From Solirubrobacteraceae bacterium (GTDB taxonomy: Bacteria > Actinomycetota > Thermoleophilia > Solirubrobacterales > Solirubrobacteraceae), in contig JAUYGN010000089.1 of NCBI GenBank assembly GCA_030690545.1, positions 1 to 47,420 of the forward strand: DNA of 47,420 nt, read 5' to 3'. The notes beneath the pieces were generated by a model that did not search any database, had not been told where the DNA came from, and saw only the letters and a program-made list of their open reading frames with translations. Both the position numbers and the translations under genes were made by a program. Positions 19,233-27,866 of the stretch are shown here, one piece after another. Positions within the stretch are counted from its first letter, which is position 1. Every line of letters begins with the position of its first letter.

Positions 19233-19258
19233 GTGCCACATCTAACAGGAATTGGCAC
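19233..19258 (-). promoter_or_regulatory. thrC promoter region with an inverted repeat flanking the -10
   Basis: Minus-strand TTAGAT (19245-19240) is a good -10 candidate, giving a leader of about 50 nt. It is flanked by the inverted repeat GTGCCA (19233-19238) and TGGCAC (19253-19258), an arrangement suited to a repressor operator. The rest of the 171-nt divergent region holds a small CTGGA/TCCAG hairpin at 19319-19332 and the corA promoter. Confidence 0.4.
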
Positions 19259-19343
19259 CGTTTCCCGCGTGCTGCGAGTTGGTTGCCGGGGCTTCGTAGG
19301 GCCTGTCCCTCCACCCCTCTGGATGTGTCCAGCTCTCGAAGGG

Positions 19344-19349
19344 CACAAT
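19344..19349 (+). promoter_or_regulatory. corA: -10-like element for leaderless corA
   Basis: CACAAT exactly 7 nt before ATG 19357; no Shine-Dalgarno sequence is present. Confidence 0.45.
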
Positions 19350-19356
19350 ACCAGCC

Positions 19357-20355
19357 ATGCCGAACCTCCCGAAGCCACGGTTTGGACGGCCCGTACGCGG
19401 ACGCGGGCGCGGAAGCGGCCCGCCGGAGACCGAAGCCGAGGTCCCGAACGTCGAGCGCGTCGAGGCCGAGGGACTGCGCTGGATCCACATCGAGCGGCCG
19501 CGCGCGGCCGATCGCACGTGGCTCGAGGAGCACTTCGAGTTTCATCCGCTCGACTACGAGGACATCTTCTCGCGCAACCAGCGCCCGAAGGTCGACGAGT
19601 ACGACGACTACCTCTTCGTCGTCCTGCACTTCCCCCGCTTCGACAAGGCCGTCGGGCGCCTGAACGCCGCCGAGCTCGACATCTTCGTCGGGCCGGACTT
19701 CGTCATCACGCTGCCCAACGAGCCGATCCAGCCGCTGGAGTACCTCTTCGAGCGCTGCCGCACGCGCGATGACGTCCGCGACTCGCTGTTCGCCAAGGGC
19801 CCCGGCTACCTGCTCTACAAGATCGTCGACGACTGCGTCGACGCGTCGTTTCCGATGCTCGCGAAGATGGGCAACAAGCTCGAGGTGCTCGAGGACGAGA
19901 TCTTCGAGGGCCGCTCGGTCGAGATCGTGCGCGACATCTCCAACGTCAAGCAGGAGATCATCAACTTCCGCAAGATCGTCCGCCCGCAGCGCACGGCGCT
20001 GCAGGACCTCGAGCGCACGAAGCGCTACATCCCCGAAGGGCTGGACATCTACTTCGACGACATCAACGACGCCTCGGAGCGCATCTGGGACATGCTCGAG
20101 AACTTCAAGGAGGTCGTCGAGGGCCTCGAGTCGACGAACGAGTCGGTCCTCTCGCATCGCGTCAACGACATCCTGCGCGTGCTCACCTCGATCAGCGTGA
20201 TCGTCCTGCCGCTGACGTTCGTCGCCAGCATCTGGGGCATGAACGTGCGCGTGCCGGGCGAGGGCGACATGACGGCCTTCTGGCTGATCATCGCCTCGAT
20301 GGCCGCGCTGCTCGGCGGGATGCTCGGGTACTTCCGCCACCGCGGCTGGCTGTAG
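19357..20355 (+). CDS. corA: CorA-family magnesium/cobalt transporter
   Basis: A 332-residue homopentameric divalent-cation channel. The long N-terminal cytoplasmic alpha/beta region (FHPLDYEDIFSRNQRPKVDEYDDYLFVVLHFPRF) is followed by the stalk helix (LEDEIFEGRSVEIVRDISNVKQ) and two C-terminal transmembrane helices (~270-292 and ~303-325). The signature GMN is in SIWGMNVRVPGEG, the selectivity loop. The GMN tripeptide is intact. It is followed 19 nt later by the lipid kinase gene on the same strand, which appears to have its own leaderless promoter. Confidence 0.95.
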   Translation: MPNLPKPRFGRPVRGRGRGSGPPETEAEVPNVERVEAEGLRWIHIERPRAADRTWLEEHFEFHPLDYEDIFSRNQRPKVDEYDDYLFVVLHFPRFDKAVGRLNAAELDIFVGPDFVITLPNEPIQPLEYLFERCRTRDDVRDSLFAKGPGYLLYKIVDDCVDASFPMLAKMGNKLEVLEDEIFEGRSVEIVRDISNVKQEIINFRKIVRPQRTALQDLERTKRYIPEGLDIYFDDINDASERIWDMLENFKEVVEGLESTNESVLSHRVNDILRVLTSISVIVLPLTFVASIWGMNVRVPGEGDMTAFWLIIASMAALLGGMLGYFRHRGWL

Positions 20356-20362
20356 CGGGCCG

Positions 20363-20368
20363 TAGGCT
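20363..20368 (+). promoter_or_regulatory. -10-like element for the lipid kinase gene
   Basis: TAGGCT, 6 nt before GTG 20375, in the 19-nt gap after corA. Confidence 0.4.
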
Positions 20369-20374
20369 GCGCGC

Positions 20375-21355
20375 GTGACGCTCGAACCACTCGTCCGCCT
20401 CGCCGAGGCCGCCGCGCTCGATGCCCCGTCGCAGCGCAAGCGCATGCTCGTGATCGTCAACCCGGCGGCGACGACGATGTCGGCGCGGCTGCGCAACCTC
20501 GTCGTCGCGGCGCTGCACGGCCGCTACGAGGTCGAGGCGATCGACACGCAGGCGCGCGGCCACGCCACCGATCTGTGCCTCGAGGCGGCGAAGGAGGGCT
20601 ATGACGTCGTCGTCTCCTTCGGCGGCGACGGGACCGTCAACGAGGTCGCCAACGGGTTGTCGGGCTGCAGCACGCCGCTGACCTGCCTCCCCGGCGGGGC
20701 GACGAACGTGCTGTGCAAGCTGCTCGGCATCCCGGGCGACATCGTCGACGCGACCGAGCATCTGCTGGCGATGGCCGACACCTGGGCACCGCGCCAGGTC
20801 GACCTCGGCGTCGCCAACGGCCGCGCCTTCACGTACACGAGCGGCTTCGGCGTCGACGCGAGCGTCGTCAAGCGCATCGAGCAGTCGCCGGACCTCAAGC
20901 GCCACAAGCTGCGCGAGTACTTCTTCGTCTACGCGGCGGTCGAGACGGTCCTGCGCCAGTACGTGCGCCACCCGCCGCGGATGGAGGTCCACGTCGACGG
21001 CCGCACCGACAAGGCGATCACGACGATCGTCCAGAACGCCGAGCAGTTCACGTACCTCGACGACAAGCCGATCGCGATCGCCGAGGGCGCCGGCCTGCAG
21101 ACCGGCTCGCTGGCGGGCGTCGCGCTGCGCGGCGTCGCGCCACGCGACATCCCGGGGGTCGCCGTGCGGCTGCTGTCGGCGAAGCGCTCGGTCGTCGGCC
21201 ATCGCCAGATCCTCGACTTCCGCGACGTCGACGGCCTGCGCTGCGTGTCGGCCGACGGACGCGCGATCCCGCTGCACGTCGACGGCGACCACGTCGGCGA
21301 CGTCACCGAGGCCGTCTTCGAGGTCCGCCCGGGCGCACTCGCGGTCGTGTCGTAG
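20375..21355 (+). CDS. Diacylglycerol/lipid kinase family protein (DagK/YegS-like)
   Basis: A 326-residue cytoplasmic kinase of the DAGK catalytic family. Motifs include MLVIVNPAATT (residues 23-33), the nucleotide-binding SFGGDGTVNEVANG (about residue 84) and TCLPGGATNVLCKLLGIP. The C-terminal half is the beta-sandwich of YegS/DgkB proteins, ending HVDGDHVGDVTEAVFEVRPGAL. It probably phosphorylates diacylglycerol or a related lipid; the exact substrate is unknown. GTG 20375 is supported by TAGGCT at 6 nt; Met23 would leave the fold intact and is an alternative. Confidence 0.88.
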   Translation: MTLEPLVRLAEAAALDAPSQRKRMLVIVNPAATTMSARLRNLVVAALHGRYEVEAIDTQARGHATDLCLEAAKEGYDVVVSFGGDGTVNEVANGLSGCSTPLTCLPGGATNVLCKLLGIPGDIVDATEHLLAMADTWAPRQVDLGVANGRAFTYTSGFGVDASVVKRIEQSPDLKRHKLREYFFVYAAVETVLRQYVRHPPRMEVHVDGRTDKAITTIVQNAEQFTYLDDKPIAIAEGAGLQTGSLAGVALRGVAPRDIPGVAVRLLSAKRSVVGHRQILDFRDVDGLRCVSADGRAIPLHVDGDHVGDVTEAVFEVRPGALAVVS

Positions 21356-21450
21356 CCCCGGAAAACGGTTCGGGCATCTCCTATGTCCGGCCCCGGCGGG
21401 CCGCAGAATTTCGCTCGTGCCGCCCGACGACGGCTGATAAGACCACTGGC

Positions 21451-21687
21451 GTGCCCGCTCGCCGAGACAGCACGAGCTCCCTTCCCCGGCGGTCGGGGTC
21501 CGCCGACGCGGCGCTGCTGAGCCGCGTCCAGACGCAGCTGACGGACGCGCAGCGTCCCGCAGCCAGGCGCTGCCCGCGCTGCGGACGACCGATCCGCGCC
21601 GGCCAACCGGTCGCGCGGATCTACGGGACGGCGATGCACACGCGGTGCGAAGCGGCACGCTCGACCGCGCGGCAGCAGCGCTCCTGA
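21451..21687 (+). CDS. Small zinc-ribbon-like hypothetical protein
   Basis: A 78-residue basic protein whose C-terminal half has CPRCGRPIRAGQPVARIYGT followed by HTRCEA, a C-x2-C...H-x2-C arrangement likely to bind one zinc. The N-terminal half is Ser/Arg-rich and disordered-looking. GTG 21451 has no Shine-Dalgarno sequence, but TAAGAC sits 7 nt upstream, close to the leaderless spacing seen elsewhere. Function unknown. No overlapping better frame was found, and the Cys/His pattern argues for a real gene. Confidence 0.5.
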   Translation: MPARRDSTSSLPRRSGSADAALLSRVQTQLTDAQRPAARRCPRCGRPIRAGQPVARIYGTAMHTRCEAARSTARQQRS

Positions 21688-21797
21688 CCCCGCACGCCGC
21701 GGGCACGCAGCACCACCGGTTCACAGCACTGGGGGGGCGAAGCTCGGCGGATCGCAGCCTTGTACGGGTATGGACCACGACAAGGACGAGGCGTACG

Positions 21798-22364
21798 ATG
21801 AACACGATGCAGGTGGCGCAGCGACTGACCGCCGACGAGTACCTCGCGTTGGAGACCGACTGGCCGCGTACGTGGCTCGTCGACGGTGAAGTCGTCGTGA
21901 ACCAGCCACGACTCCTGCACCAGGTGCTCCACGGACGGCTGTTCGGAGCGCTCGACGGCTGGGTCCACGCCGCCGACCGTCGCGGGCTCGCCGTCTCGCC
22001 GCTCGACGTCCTGCTCGACGATCGCAACGTCTACGCGCCCGACCTGCTCTGGTATCGCGCCGATCGTGCTCCCGCGATCGATGCCGATCCGCCCTACCCC
22101 CTGCCGGACATCGCGGTCGAGATCCGCTCGCCGTCGACATGGCGCTATGACATCGGCACGAAGAAGCGCGTCTACGAGGAGCAGGGCCTCCCCGAGCTGT
22201 GGCTCGTCGACGGCGACGCCGCCGTCGTGCTCGCCTTCCGCCGCTCGACGCCCGACGCACCGCGCTTCGACGTCGCACTCGAGCTCGACCGCACCGCCAC
22301 GCTCAGCTCACCGCAGCTGCCCGGCTTCGCGCTCGACGTCGGCGCGCTGTTCGAGAGCGCCTGA
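21798..22364 (+). CDS. Uma2 family putative restriction endonuclease (DUF820)
   Basis: A 188-residue protein of the PD-(D/E)xK-fold Uma2 group. It has RLTADEYLAL, YAPDLLWYRAD (Asp), PDIAVEIRSPST (Asp and Glu of the active site), then a KKRVYEEQGLPELWLVDG segment in which Lys and Glu fit the family. ATG 21798 follows AGGACGAGG at about 8 nt; an upstream in-frame start gives only low-complexity sequence. It is a singleton, with no methylase or other restriction partner. It ends 12 nt before the convergent rel gene. Biological role of the family is unsettled. Confidence 0.85.
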   Translation: MNTMQVAQRLTADEYLALETDWPRTWLVDGEVVVNQPRLLHQVLHGRLFGALDGWVHAADRRGLAVSPLDVLLDDRNVYAPDLLWYRADRAPAIDADPPYPLPDIAVEIRSPSTWRYDIGTKKRVYEEQGLPELWLVDGDAAVVLAFRRSTPDAPRFDVALELDRTATLSSPQLPGFALDVGALFESA

Positions 22365-22376
22365 GCGCGCGCGGGC

Positions 22377-24680
22377 TCAGCCGCCGCCCGGCGTCACGCG
22401 GTAGGCGTCGAACACCGAGTCGATGTTGCGCAGGCGGCTGATCGCGCCCTTCAGGATCTGCAGGTCGCCGACCTCGACGACGAACCAGTTCTGGACCATC
22501 GGGTCCGAGACGACGCAGCGCGCCTCGACGATGTTGATCCCGGTTTCGGCGAGCGTCCGCGAGAGGTCCTCGAGCAGATGGTGACGATCCCAGGCATCGA
22601 CCTGCAGCTCGACCTTGAACGACGTCTCGTGGCCGCCCTCCCAGTGCACGGGGGTGAAGCGATCGGGGTCCTTGCGCAGTGCGACGGCGTTCGGGCAGTC
22701 CTCGCGATGGATCGTGATCCCGCGACCGAGCGAGATGTAGCCGACGATCGGGTCGCCCGGCACGGGGCGACAGCACTTCGCCAGGCGCAGCATGACGTCG
22801 TCGACGCCATCGACGGCGATCCCGTACTGCGTCGACGTGCTCGTCGGCTGGCGGCGCTGGCGGCGCGTCGAGAGCAGGTCCTCGGCCATCGTGCGTGTCT
22901 CGCCCTCGGCTGCCTCGCCCTGCTTGAGGCGCTGCATGATCTTGTTGACGACGATCTTCGCCGAGATCTTCGCCCCGCCCAGCGCGATGTAGAAGTCGTC
23001 GGCCTTCTTGAAGCCCATCTCGCGGATGACGTCGGCCAGCAGCGGCGACGAGACGATCTTCGACGACGGCAGGCCGCGCTTCTTGAGCTGCTCCTGCAGG
23101 ATCTCGCGCCCCGTGTGCTCGGTGTCGTCGCGCGACTCGGCCTTGAACCACTGCTTGATCTTGTTGCGCGCGCGGGTCGTGCGGACGACCGCCAGCCAGT
23201 CGCGCGACGGGCCGCGCTCGCGGTTTGAGGTCATCACCTCGACGATGTCGCCGGACCTCAGCTCGTAGTGCAACGGCACGAGCTTGCCGTTGACCTTCGC
23301 GCCGACGCAGCGGTGGCCGACGTCGGTGTGGACCTCGTAGGCGAAGTCCAGCGGCGTCGCGCCGGCCGACAGGTTCTTGACCTCGCCCTTGGGCGTGAAG
23401 ACGTAGACCTCGTCCTCGATCAGGTCGACCTTCAGCGCGTCCATGAACTCCTTGGGATCGGACGTGTCCTGCTGCCATTCGAGCATCGAGCGCAGCCAGT
23501 TGAGCTTCGCGTCGCCGTCGGAGTTCGGTCCGCCGGCCGTCCCGCCCTTGCCGGGCGCACCGGCCTTGTAGATCCAATGTGCGGCGACGCCGAACTCCGC
23601 CATGTCCTGCATCTCGCGCGTGCGGATCTGGATCTCCAGCGGCAGCCCCTCAGGCCCGATCACCGTCGTGTGCAGCGACTGGTACATGTTGAACTTCGGC
23701 ATCGCGATGAAGTCCTTGAAGCGCCCCGGCAGCGGCTTCCACAGCGAGTGCACGACGCCGACCGCGCCGTAGCAGTCCTTCACCGAGTCGACGATCACGC
23801 GCATCGCCGTCAGGTCGTAGATCTCGTTGAACTCGCGACCCTTCTTCGTCATCTTCGAGTAGATCGAGTAGAAGTGCTTCGCGCGCCCGGAGATGTCGGC
23901 CTCGATGCCGAGCGCCTCCAGCTCGCCGCGCAGGTACGCGCCGGCCTTCTCGACATACGCCTCGCGCTCGTCGCGCTGCTGGTTGACCAGGCCCTTGATC
24001 TCCTGGTACTTGCGCGGGTGCAGCGCGGCGAAGGCGAGGTCCTCGAGCTCCCACTTGATCGCGTGGATGCCGAGCCGGTGCGCGATCGGCGCGTAGATCT
24101 CCAGCGTCTCCTTCGCCTTGTCGATCTGCTTCTGCTTGGGCATCGCCGCGATCGTGCGCATGTTGTGCAGGCGATCGGCGAGCTTGATCAGGATGACCCG
24201 CACGTCGTTGGCCATCGCGACCATCATCTTGCGGTAGTTCTCGGCCTGCGCCTCGTCGCGCGACTGGAAGACGATCCCGGTCAGCTTCGTGACGCCGTCG
24301 ACGAGGTTGGCGATCTCGTCGCCGAACACGCGGCGCACCTCGACGAGCGACGCCGACGTGTCCTCGACGGTGTCGTGCAGCAGCGCGGCACACAGCGTCT
24401 CGGTGTCCAGGCGCATGCCCGCGCAGATCTTCGCGACGCCGACCGGATGGACGATGAACTCCTCGCCCGACATCCGGCGCTGATCGGCATGGTGCTCGCA
24501 GGCGAACACGAACGCCGACTCGACGAGCTTGCGATCGATCGCCATCGCGGAGGCGTCGGCGTGCTCCTCGACGATCGCGAAGACGTCCGACAGCAGACCG
24601 CGCTCGAGCTCGGTGAGATCCGCACGCTGGACCGACGGATGATGCTCCGACCGGACCGCGTCGACGGGTACGCGCGGCAT
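22377..24680 (-). CDS. rel: Bifunctional (p)ppGpp synthetase/hydrolase (RelA/SpoT)
   Basis: A 767-residue long RSH enzyme controlling the stringent response. Order: HD hydrolase (HDTVED, residues 102-107; intact), synthetase (~225-380; RAKHFYSIYSKM, LTAMRVIV, RFKDFIAMPKFNMYQSLHTTV), TGS (~400-460; VYVFTPKGEVKNL, DFAYEVHTDVGHRCVGAKVNG), conserved Cys region, and C-terminal ACT. The RFKD signature is that of bifunctional enzymes. ATG 24680 was chosen because the sequence before it is low-complexity. A TTG at 24749, overlapping the recJ end by 40 nt, is the alternative. It is the last gene of the ruv-sec-recJ-rel block. Confidence 0.94.
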   Translation of the reverse strand: MPRVPVDAVRSEHHPSVQRADLTELERGLLSDVFAIVEEHADASAMAIDRKLVESAFVFACEHHADQRRMSGEEFIVHPVGVAKICAGMRLDTETLCAALLHDTVEDTSASLVEVRRVFGDEIANLVDGVTKLTGIVFQSRDEAQAENYRKMMVAMANDVRVILIKLADRLHNMRTIAAMPKQKQIDKAKETLEIYAPIAHRLGIHAIKWELEDLAFAALHPRKYQEIKGLVNQQRDEREAYVEKAGAYLRGELEALGIEADISGRAKHFYSIYSKMTKKGREFNEIYDLTAMRVIVDSVKDCYGAVGVVHSLWKPLPGRFKDFIAMPKFNMYQSLHTTVIGPEGLPLEIQIRTREMQDMAEFGVAAHWIYKAGAPGKGGTAGGPNSDGDAKLNWLRSMLEWQQDTSDPKEFMDALKVDLIEDEVYVFTPKGEVKNLSAGATPLDFAYEVHTDVGHRCVGAKVNGKLVPLHYELRSGDIVEVMTSNRERGPSRDWLAVVRTTRARNKIKQWFKAESRDDTEHTGREILQEQLKKRGLPSSKIVSSPLLADVIREMGFKKADDFYIALGGAKISAKIVVNKIMQRLKQGEAAEGETRTMAEDLLSTRRQRRQPTSTSTQYGIAVDGVDDVMLRLAKCCRPVPGDPIVGYISLGRGITIHREDCPNAVALRKDPDRFTPVHWEGGHETSFKVELQVDAWDRHHLLEDLSRTLAETGINIVEARCVVSDPMVQNWFVVEVGDLQILKGAISRLRNIDSVFDAYRVTPGGG

Positions 24681-24709
24681 CGCGACGACCCGCTGACGGG
24701 CCGGGGCTC

Positions 24710-27169
24710 TTACGCCGCCGCTGCTGTCACCTCGCTCAGAAATCTGCAACCGTCCTCGTAGCGCTGCTGGTATGCCCGAAACGCCTCCGACCGCTCGAGC
24801 GCGGTGCGCTGCGCGGTCGGGACCGTCACGGTCCTGCTGGCCGGGTCGAGGCTGACGAGCTGCAGCTCCGCGAGGACCCTGAGGACGCGGCCGGCCAGAG
24901 TCGCCGGCCGGGGCGTCGTCGCGTCGCCGCGAAGCAGCCTCTCGAGCTCCTCGCCCGCCGCTTCGCCCGCAGCCCGCAGGGCCCGGTACGTCGCGGTGAG
25001 CGAAGCACGAAGTGCGTACTCCCGCTCGTGAATCTGTCGCGCGAAGCGTAGCTCAGGCGGACCCCAGGCCAGGTGCGTCATCGCGCCGAAGGCCCGCAGC
25101 GGCGCGGCCGGCGGGTCGAGCATCACGACGTGCGACCCGACGCCGGCCGGCCAGGCGAGCGCGGCGTCGCGCTCGAGCGCCTCGTGCGAGCACAGCGCGA
25201 AGCCACCGAGGATCGGCGCGAGGTGGCGCGCGCGGGCAGGCGCGTCGGCGGCGACGACGAGCACCGGCTCGCCGGAGGCGACGAGCGCGGCGATCGTGCC
25301 GGCGATGCCGCCCCCGCGCCGATCGCGGATGCCCGCCGCCGGATCGAGCCGCGCCGGCGCCACCGATGCCGGCGCGTGCAGCGGGCGGGTGAGCTCGGCG
25401 AGCGCGGCCGCGAGGTAGTCGTCGGGCTCCCCGACGAGCGTGATCGGCGGCGGCGCGCTCGGGCGCGCGTCACGCAGCAGCAGGCGCGGCTCGACGCTGC
25501 CGTTGTACTCGTTGAGCTCGAGCGAGAACGTCGCGTCGAGCGGCTGGTCGCAGTCGATGCTCGACTGGCCGAACGCGACGGCGCGGGCTCGCGCGCCGCC
25601 CGCGCTGACGGTGAAGCGCACGTGCTTGCCGCCCTCGCCCATCGTGCGCGGGTCGCTGCAGCGAGCGGCCGGCACGAGCAGCCGGACACCGGGGTTGCCG
25701 ATCCCGAACGGCGCCAGGCGCTCGAGCTCCTCGGCCAGCCGCAACCCGACCTCGTCGCCGGCGACGACGGCGTCGACGCGCTGCTTGGGAACGAGATCGT
25801 CCGGCGTCAGCGTGGCGGCCGCATGAGCCTCGAAGGCGACCCGGAAGGCGTCGACCTGCGACGCGAGCAGCTCGCAGCCGGCGGCGGCGCGGTGGCCGCC
25901 GTGGCGCTCGAGGTGCGCGCTCGCGGCGTTCATGCCCGCCAGCAGGTCGAACCCGGGGATCGAGCGGCCCGAGCCGGTGCCGCGCGCATCCGTCCCGCCC
26001 GCCCCGAGCGCGACGAGCACGGTCGGACGGTGGTGGCGCTCGGCGATCCGCGACGCGACGATCCCGATCACGCCCTTGTGCCAGTTCTCCCCGGCGAGCA
26101 CGTAGGCCGCGGGCTTGCTCGCTTCGCCGCGCTCGGACGACTGCTGCGCGGCGACCATCGCCTCGGCCTCGAAGAGGATCCGCGTCTCGGTCAGGCGGCG
26201 CTCGGAGTTCAGCCGGTCGAGCTCGTCGGCGATCTGGGCGGCGCGGATCTCGTCGGCCGTCAGCAGCAGCTCGAGGCCGGCGTCGGCGCGCTCCAGGCGA
26301 CCGGCGGCGTTGATCCGCGGCGCCAGGCGAAAGCCGACCGCGGTCGCGTCGATCCGCGCCGGATCGGCGCGCGCGACGCGCATCAGCGCGCGCAGCCCGG
26401 GGCGCTTCGTCGCCGCCAGCGCGCGCAGGCCGGCCCGCACGAGGCGGCGGTTCTCCCCGCGCAGCGGCACGCAGTCGGCGACCGTCGCGAGCGCGACGAG
26501 ATCGAGGTCGCCGTCGGCGCGCGCCGGGTCCTCGCCGGCGGCCTCCAGCAGCGCGGCGGACAGCTTGTAGGCGACGCCCGCTGCGCACAGGTCGACGCAC
26601 GGATAGCCGCAGATCGCCGGGTGGACGAGCGGCGCGTCGGGCAGGACGCCGTCGGCACGCGGGCTGTGGTGATCGGTCACGACGACGTCGATCCCGGCGG
26701 CGCGGGCGGCCGCCACCTGCTCGACGGCCGTGATCGCGCAGTCGGCGGTGATCAGCAGCCGCGTGCCACGCGCGGCGAGCCGCTGCACGGTCGCCGTCGA
26801 CAGTCCGTAGCCGTCCTCGGCGCGGCTGGGCAGAAACCAGTCGACGTCGGCGCCGAGCGTGCGCAGCACCCCGACGAGGATCGCCGTCGAGCAGACGCCG
26901 TCGACGTCGTAGTCGCCGTGGATCGTTATCCGCCGGCCCGCGCGCGCGTGGTCGAGGACCAGCGCGCAGACGTCGCCGATGCCGTCGAAGGCCGACGGGT
27001 CGTGGCGCTCCTCGGCGGCCAGCCAGGCGCGCGCGTCGCCGGCGTCGGCGAATCCGCGCCGCACGAGCACCTGCCCAAGCGCGTGGCTGACCCCGAGCTC
27101 GCGCTGCAGCGCGAAGACGGCGTCGAGGTCGCAGGGAGCGATCTGCAGGCGTGGTGGGTCCGGCGGCAC
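24710..27169 (-). CDS. recJ: Single-stranded-DNA-specific exonuclease RecJ with extra C-terminal domain
   Basis: RecJ degrades ssDNA 5' to 3' in recombination and mismatch repair. The 819-residue protein has the DHH phosphoesterase motifs HGDYDVDGV (84-92), TADCAITA and VVTDHHSP (DHH 166-168), then DHHA1 with GHRAAAGCELLAS and an OB domain to ~residue 575. The remaining ~240 residues contain LVVAADAPARARHLAPIL and resemble the extra C-terminal domain of Firmicutes RecJ, absent from E. coli. GTG 27169 is the only start between the upstream gene and the conserved RLQIAPCDLDAVF; no clear Shine-Dalgarno sequence. Confidence 0.92.
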   Translation of the reverse strand: MPPDPPRLQIAPCDLDAVFALQRELGVSHALGQVLVRRGFADAGDARAWLAAEERHDPSAFDGIGDVCALVLDHARAGRRITIHGDYDVDGVCSTAILVGVLRTLGADVDWFLPSRAEDGYGLSTATVQRLAARGTRLLITADCAITAVEQVAAARAAGIDVVVTDHHSPRADGVLPDAPLVHPAICGYPCVDLCAAGVAYKLSAALLEAAGEDPARADGDLDLVALATVADCVPLRGENRRLVRAGLRALAATKRPGLRALMRVARADPARIDATAVGFRLAPRINAAGRLERADAGLELLLTADEIRAAQIADELDRLNSERRLTETRILFEAEAMVAAQQSSERGEASKPAAYVLAGENWHKGVIGIVASRIAERHHRPTVLVALGAGGTDARGTGSGRSIPGFDLLAGMNAASAHLERHGGHRAAAGCELLASQVDAFRVAFEAHAAATLTPDDLVPKQRVDAVVAGDEVGLRLAEELERLAPFGIGNPGVRLLVPAARCSDPRTMGEGGKHVRFTVSAGGARARAVAFGQSSIDCDQPLDATFSLELNEYNGSVEPRLLLRDARPSAPPPITLVGEPDDYLAAALAELTRPLHAPASVAPARLDPAAGIRDRRGGGIAGTIAALVASGEPVLVVAADAPARARHLAPILGGFALCSHEALERDAALAWPAGVGSHVVMLDPPAAPLRAFGAMTHLAWGPPELRFARQIHEREYALRASLTATYRALRAAGEAAGEELERLLRGDATTPRPATLAGRVLRVLAELQLVSLDPASRTVTVPTAQRTALERSEAFRAYQQRYEDGCRFLSEVTAAAA

Positions 27170-27225
27170 GGCCGGGACGCTACGCGCAGCCCGGGACGGA
27201 ACCGTCCGCGCGCCGCTGCGACGCG

Positions 27226-27819
27226 CTACTTCAGCGCCGCGATCAACCCGCCGATCAGGACGAGCGAGACGACGGCGGGGATCGCGTAGCCGACCAGGCC
27301 GGCGAGGTACAGCAGCCAGCACAGCGCCAGCGGGGCGAACACGGCGATCGCCGCGGGCGCCCAGCCGCGCTGCTCGGCGACGGCGCCGATGCCCGTTCCG
27401 AGCAGCGCGATCAGCGCTGCGCAGAAGACGACCATGCCGATCACGAAGAGGCCGAACCCGACGGCCAGGAACGGGCTGTCGCTGGCACCGAAGACGCCGA
27501 ACCTCGACAGGAACACGACGCCGCCGGCGGTCGCGGCGGCCGCGCCGAGCACGGCGGCACCGGTCAGCCGCCGGATCGTCCAGCCGTTCTGCTGCGGTGG
27601 GCTCATCGCGGTCTTCTGCGTGGTGGCGGCCCGGGACGGATGCACCTGCTGCGCGCAACGGCGATCGGCGAGGCCCGCCAGCGGGCGCTGATCGGCGGAG
27701 CCCGGCAACGGGCGCTGATCGGCGGGGCCCGGCAACGGGCGCTGATCGGCGAGCTCGCGCGCCGGCCGTGGCTGTCTGAGCAGGACGATGCGCTGTGAGC
27801 CCGCTCCCTTCGTCGTCAT
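27226..27819 (-). CDS. Hypothetical membrane protein with 9-residue N-terminal tandem repeats
   Basis: A 197-residue protein, function unknown. Residues ~24-52 repeat a nine-residue unit like ADQRPLPGP three times, encoded by a 27-bp DNA repeat. From ~80 on there are four probable transmembrane helices (GAAVLGAAAATAGGVVFL, FLAVGFGLFVIGMVVFCAALIALL, AAIAVFAPLALCWLLYLAGL, PAVVSLVLIGGLIAAL). ATG 27819 is used because it leaves only 47 nt after the upstream gene and has TAGTCC 6 nt before it. ATG 27606 would give just the 126-residue membrane part and leave 27607-27866 non-coding. It lies 56 nt upstream of recJ. Confidence 0.6.
   Translation of the reverse strand: MTTKGAGSQRIVLLRQPRPARELADQRPLPGPADQRPLPGSADQRPLAGLADRRCAQQVHPSRAATTQKTAMSPPQQNGWTIRRLTGAAVLGAAAATAGGVVFLSRFGVFGASDSPFLAVGFGLFVIGMVVFCAALIALLGTGIGAVAEQRGWAPAAIAVFAPLALCWLLYLAGLVGYAIPAVVSLVLIGGLIAALK
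27663..27752. repeat. 27-bp tandem repeat, three copies plus a partial fourth
   Basis: Units begin at 27663, 27690 and 27717 with GATCGGCG, and a partial unit starts at 27744. Copies 2 and 3 differ at one base; copy 1 is more diverged. The period is nine codons and in frame with the overlapping minus-strand gene, so copy number could vary without breaking the frame. Confidence 0.85.
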
Positions 27820-27866
27820 GCGAGCGGACTACGAGCGCGGCGGGCCGATCCCTGCCGCTGCAACCG

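Noticed and set aside
19186-19356. Possible riboswitch or T-box ahead of thrC
   Set aside because: The leader is only about 50 nt and shows no specifier, T-box or known aptamer core; an operator-type repeat explains it better.
19186-20496. Upstream extension of the thrC reading frame
   Set aside because: The extension is antisense to corA, has no homology, and the zinc ribbon start at 19185 carries a good Shine-Dalgarno sequence.
21798-22364. Restriction-modification or defence island around the Uma2 gene
   Set aside because: Neighbours are housekeeping genes (lipid kinase, rel) and no methylase, helicase or other defence gene is nearby.
27194-27207. Palindrome GGACGG-AA-CCGTCC as terminator before recJ
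   Set aside because: The stem is short with a 2-nt loop too small to close, and lies within a tightly spaced operon, so termination is unlikely.
27663-27752. Possible CRISPR array
   Set aside because: The 27-bp units abut directly with no spacers and lie in phase with a coding frame; this is a simple tandem repeat.
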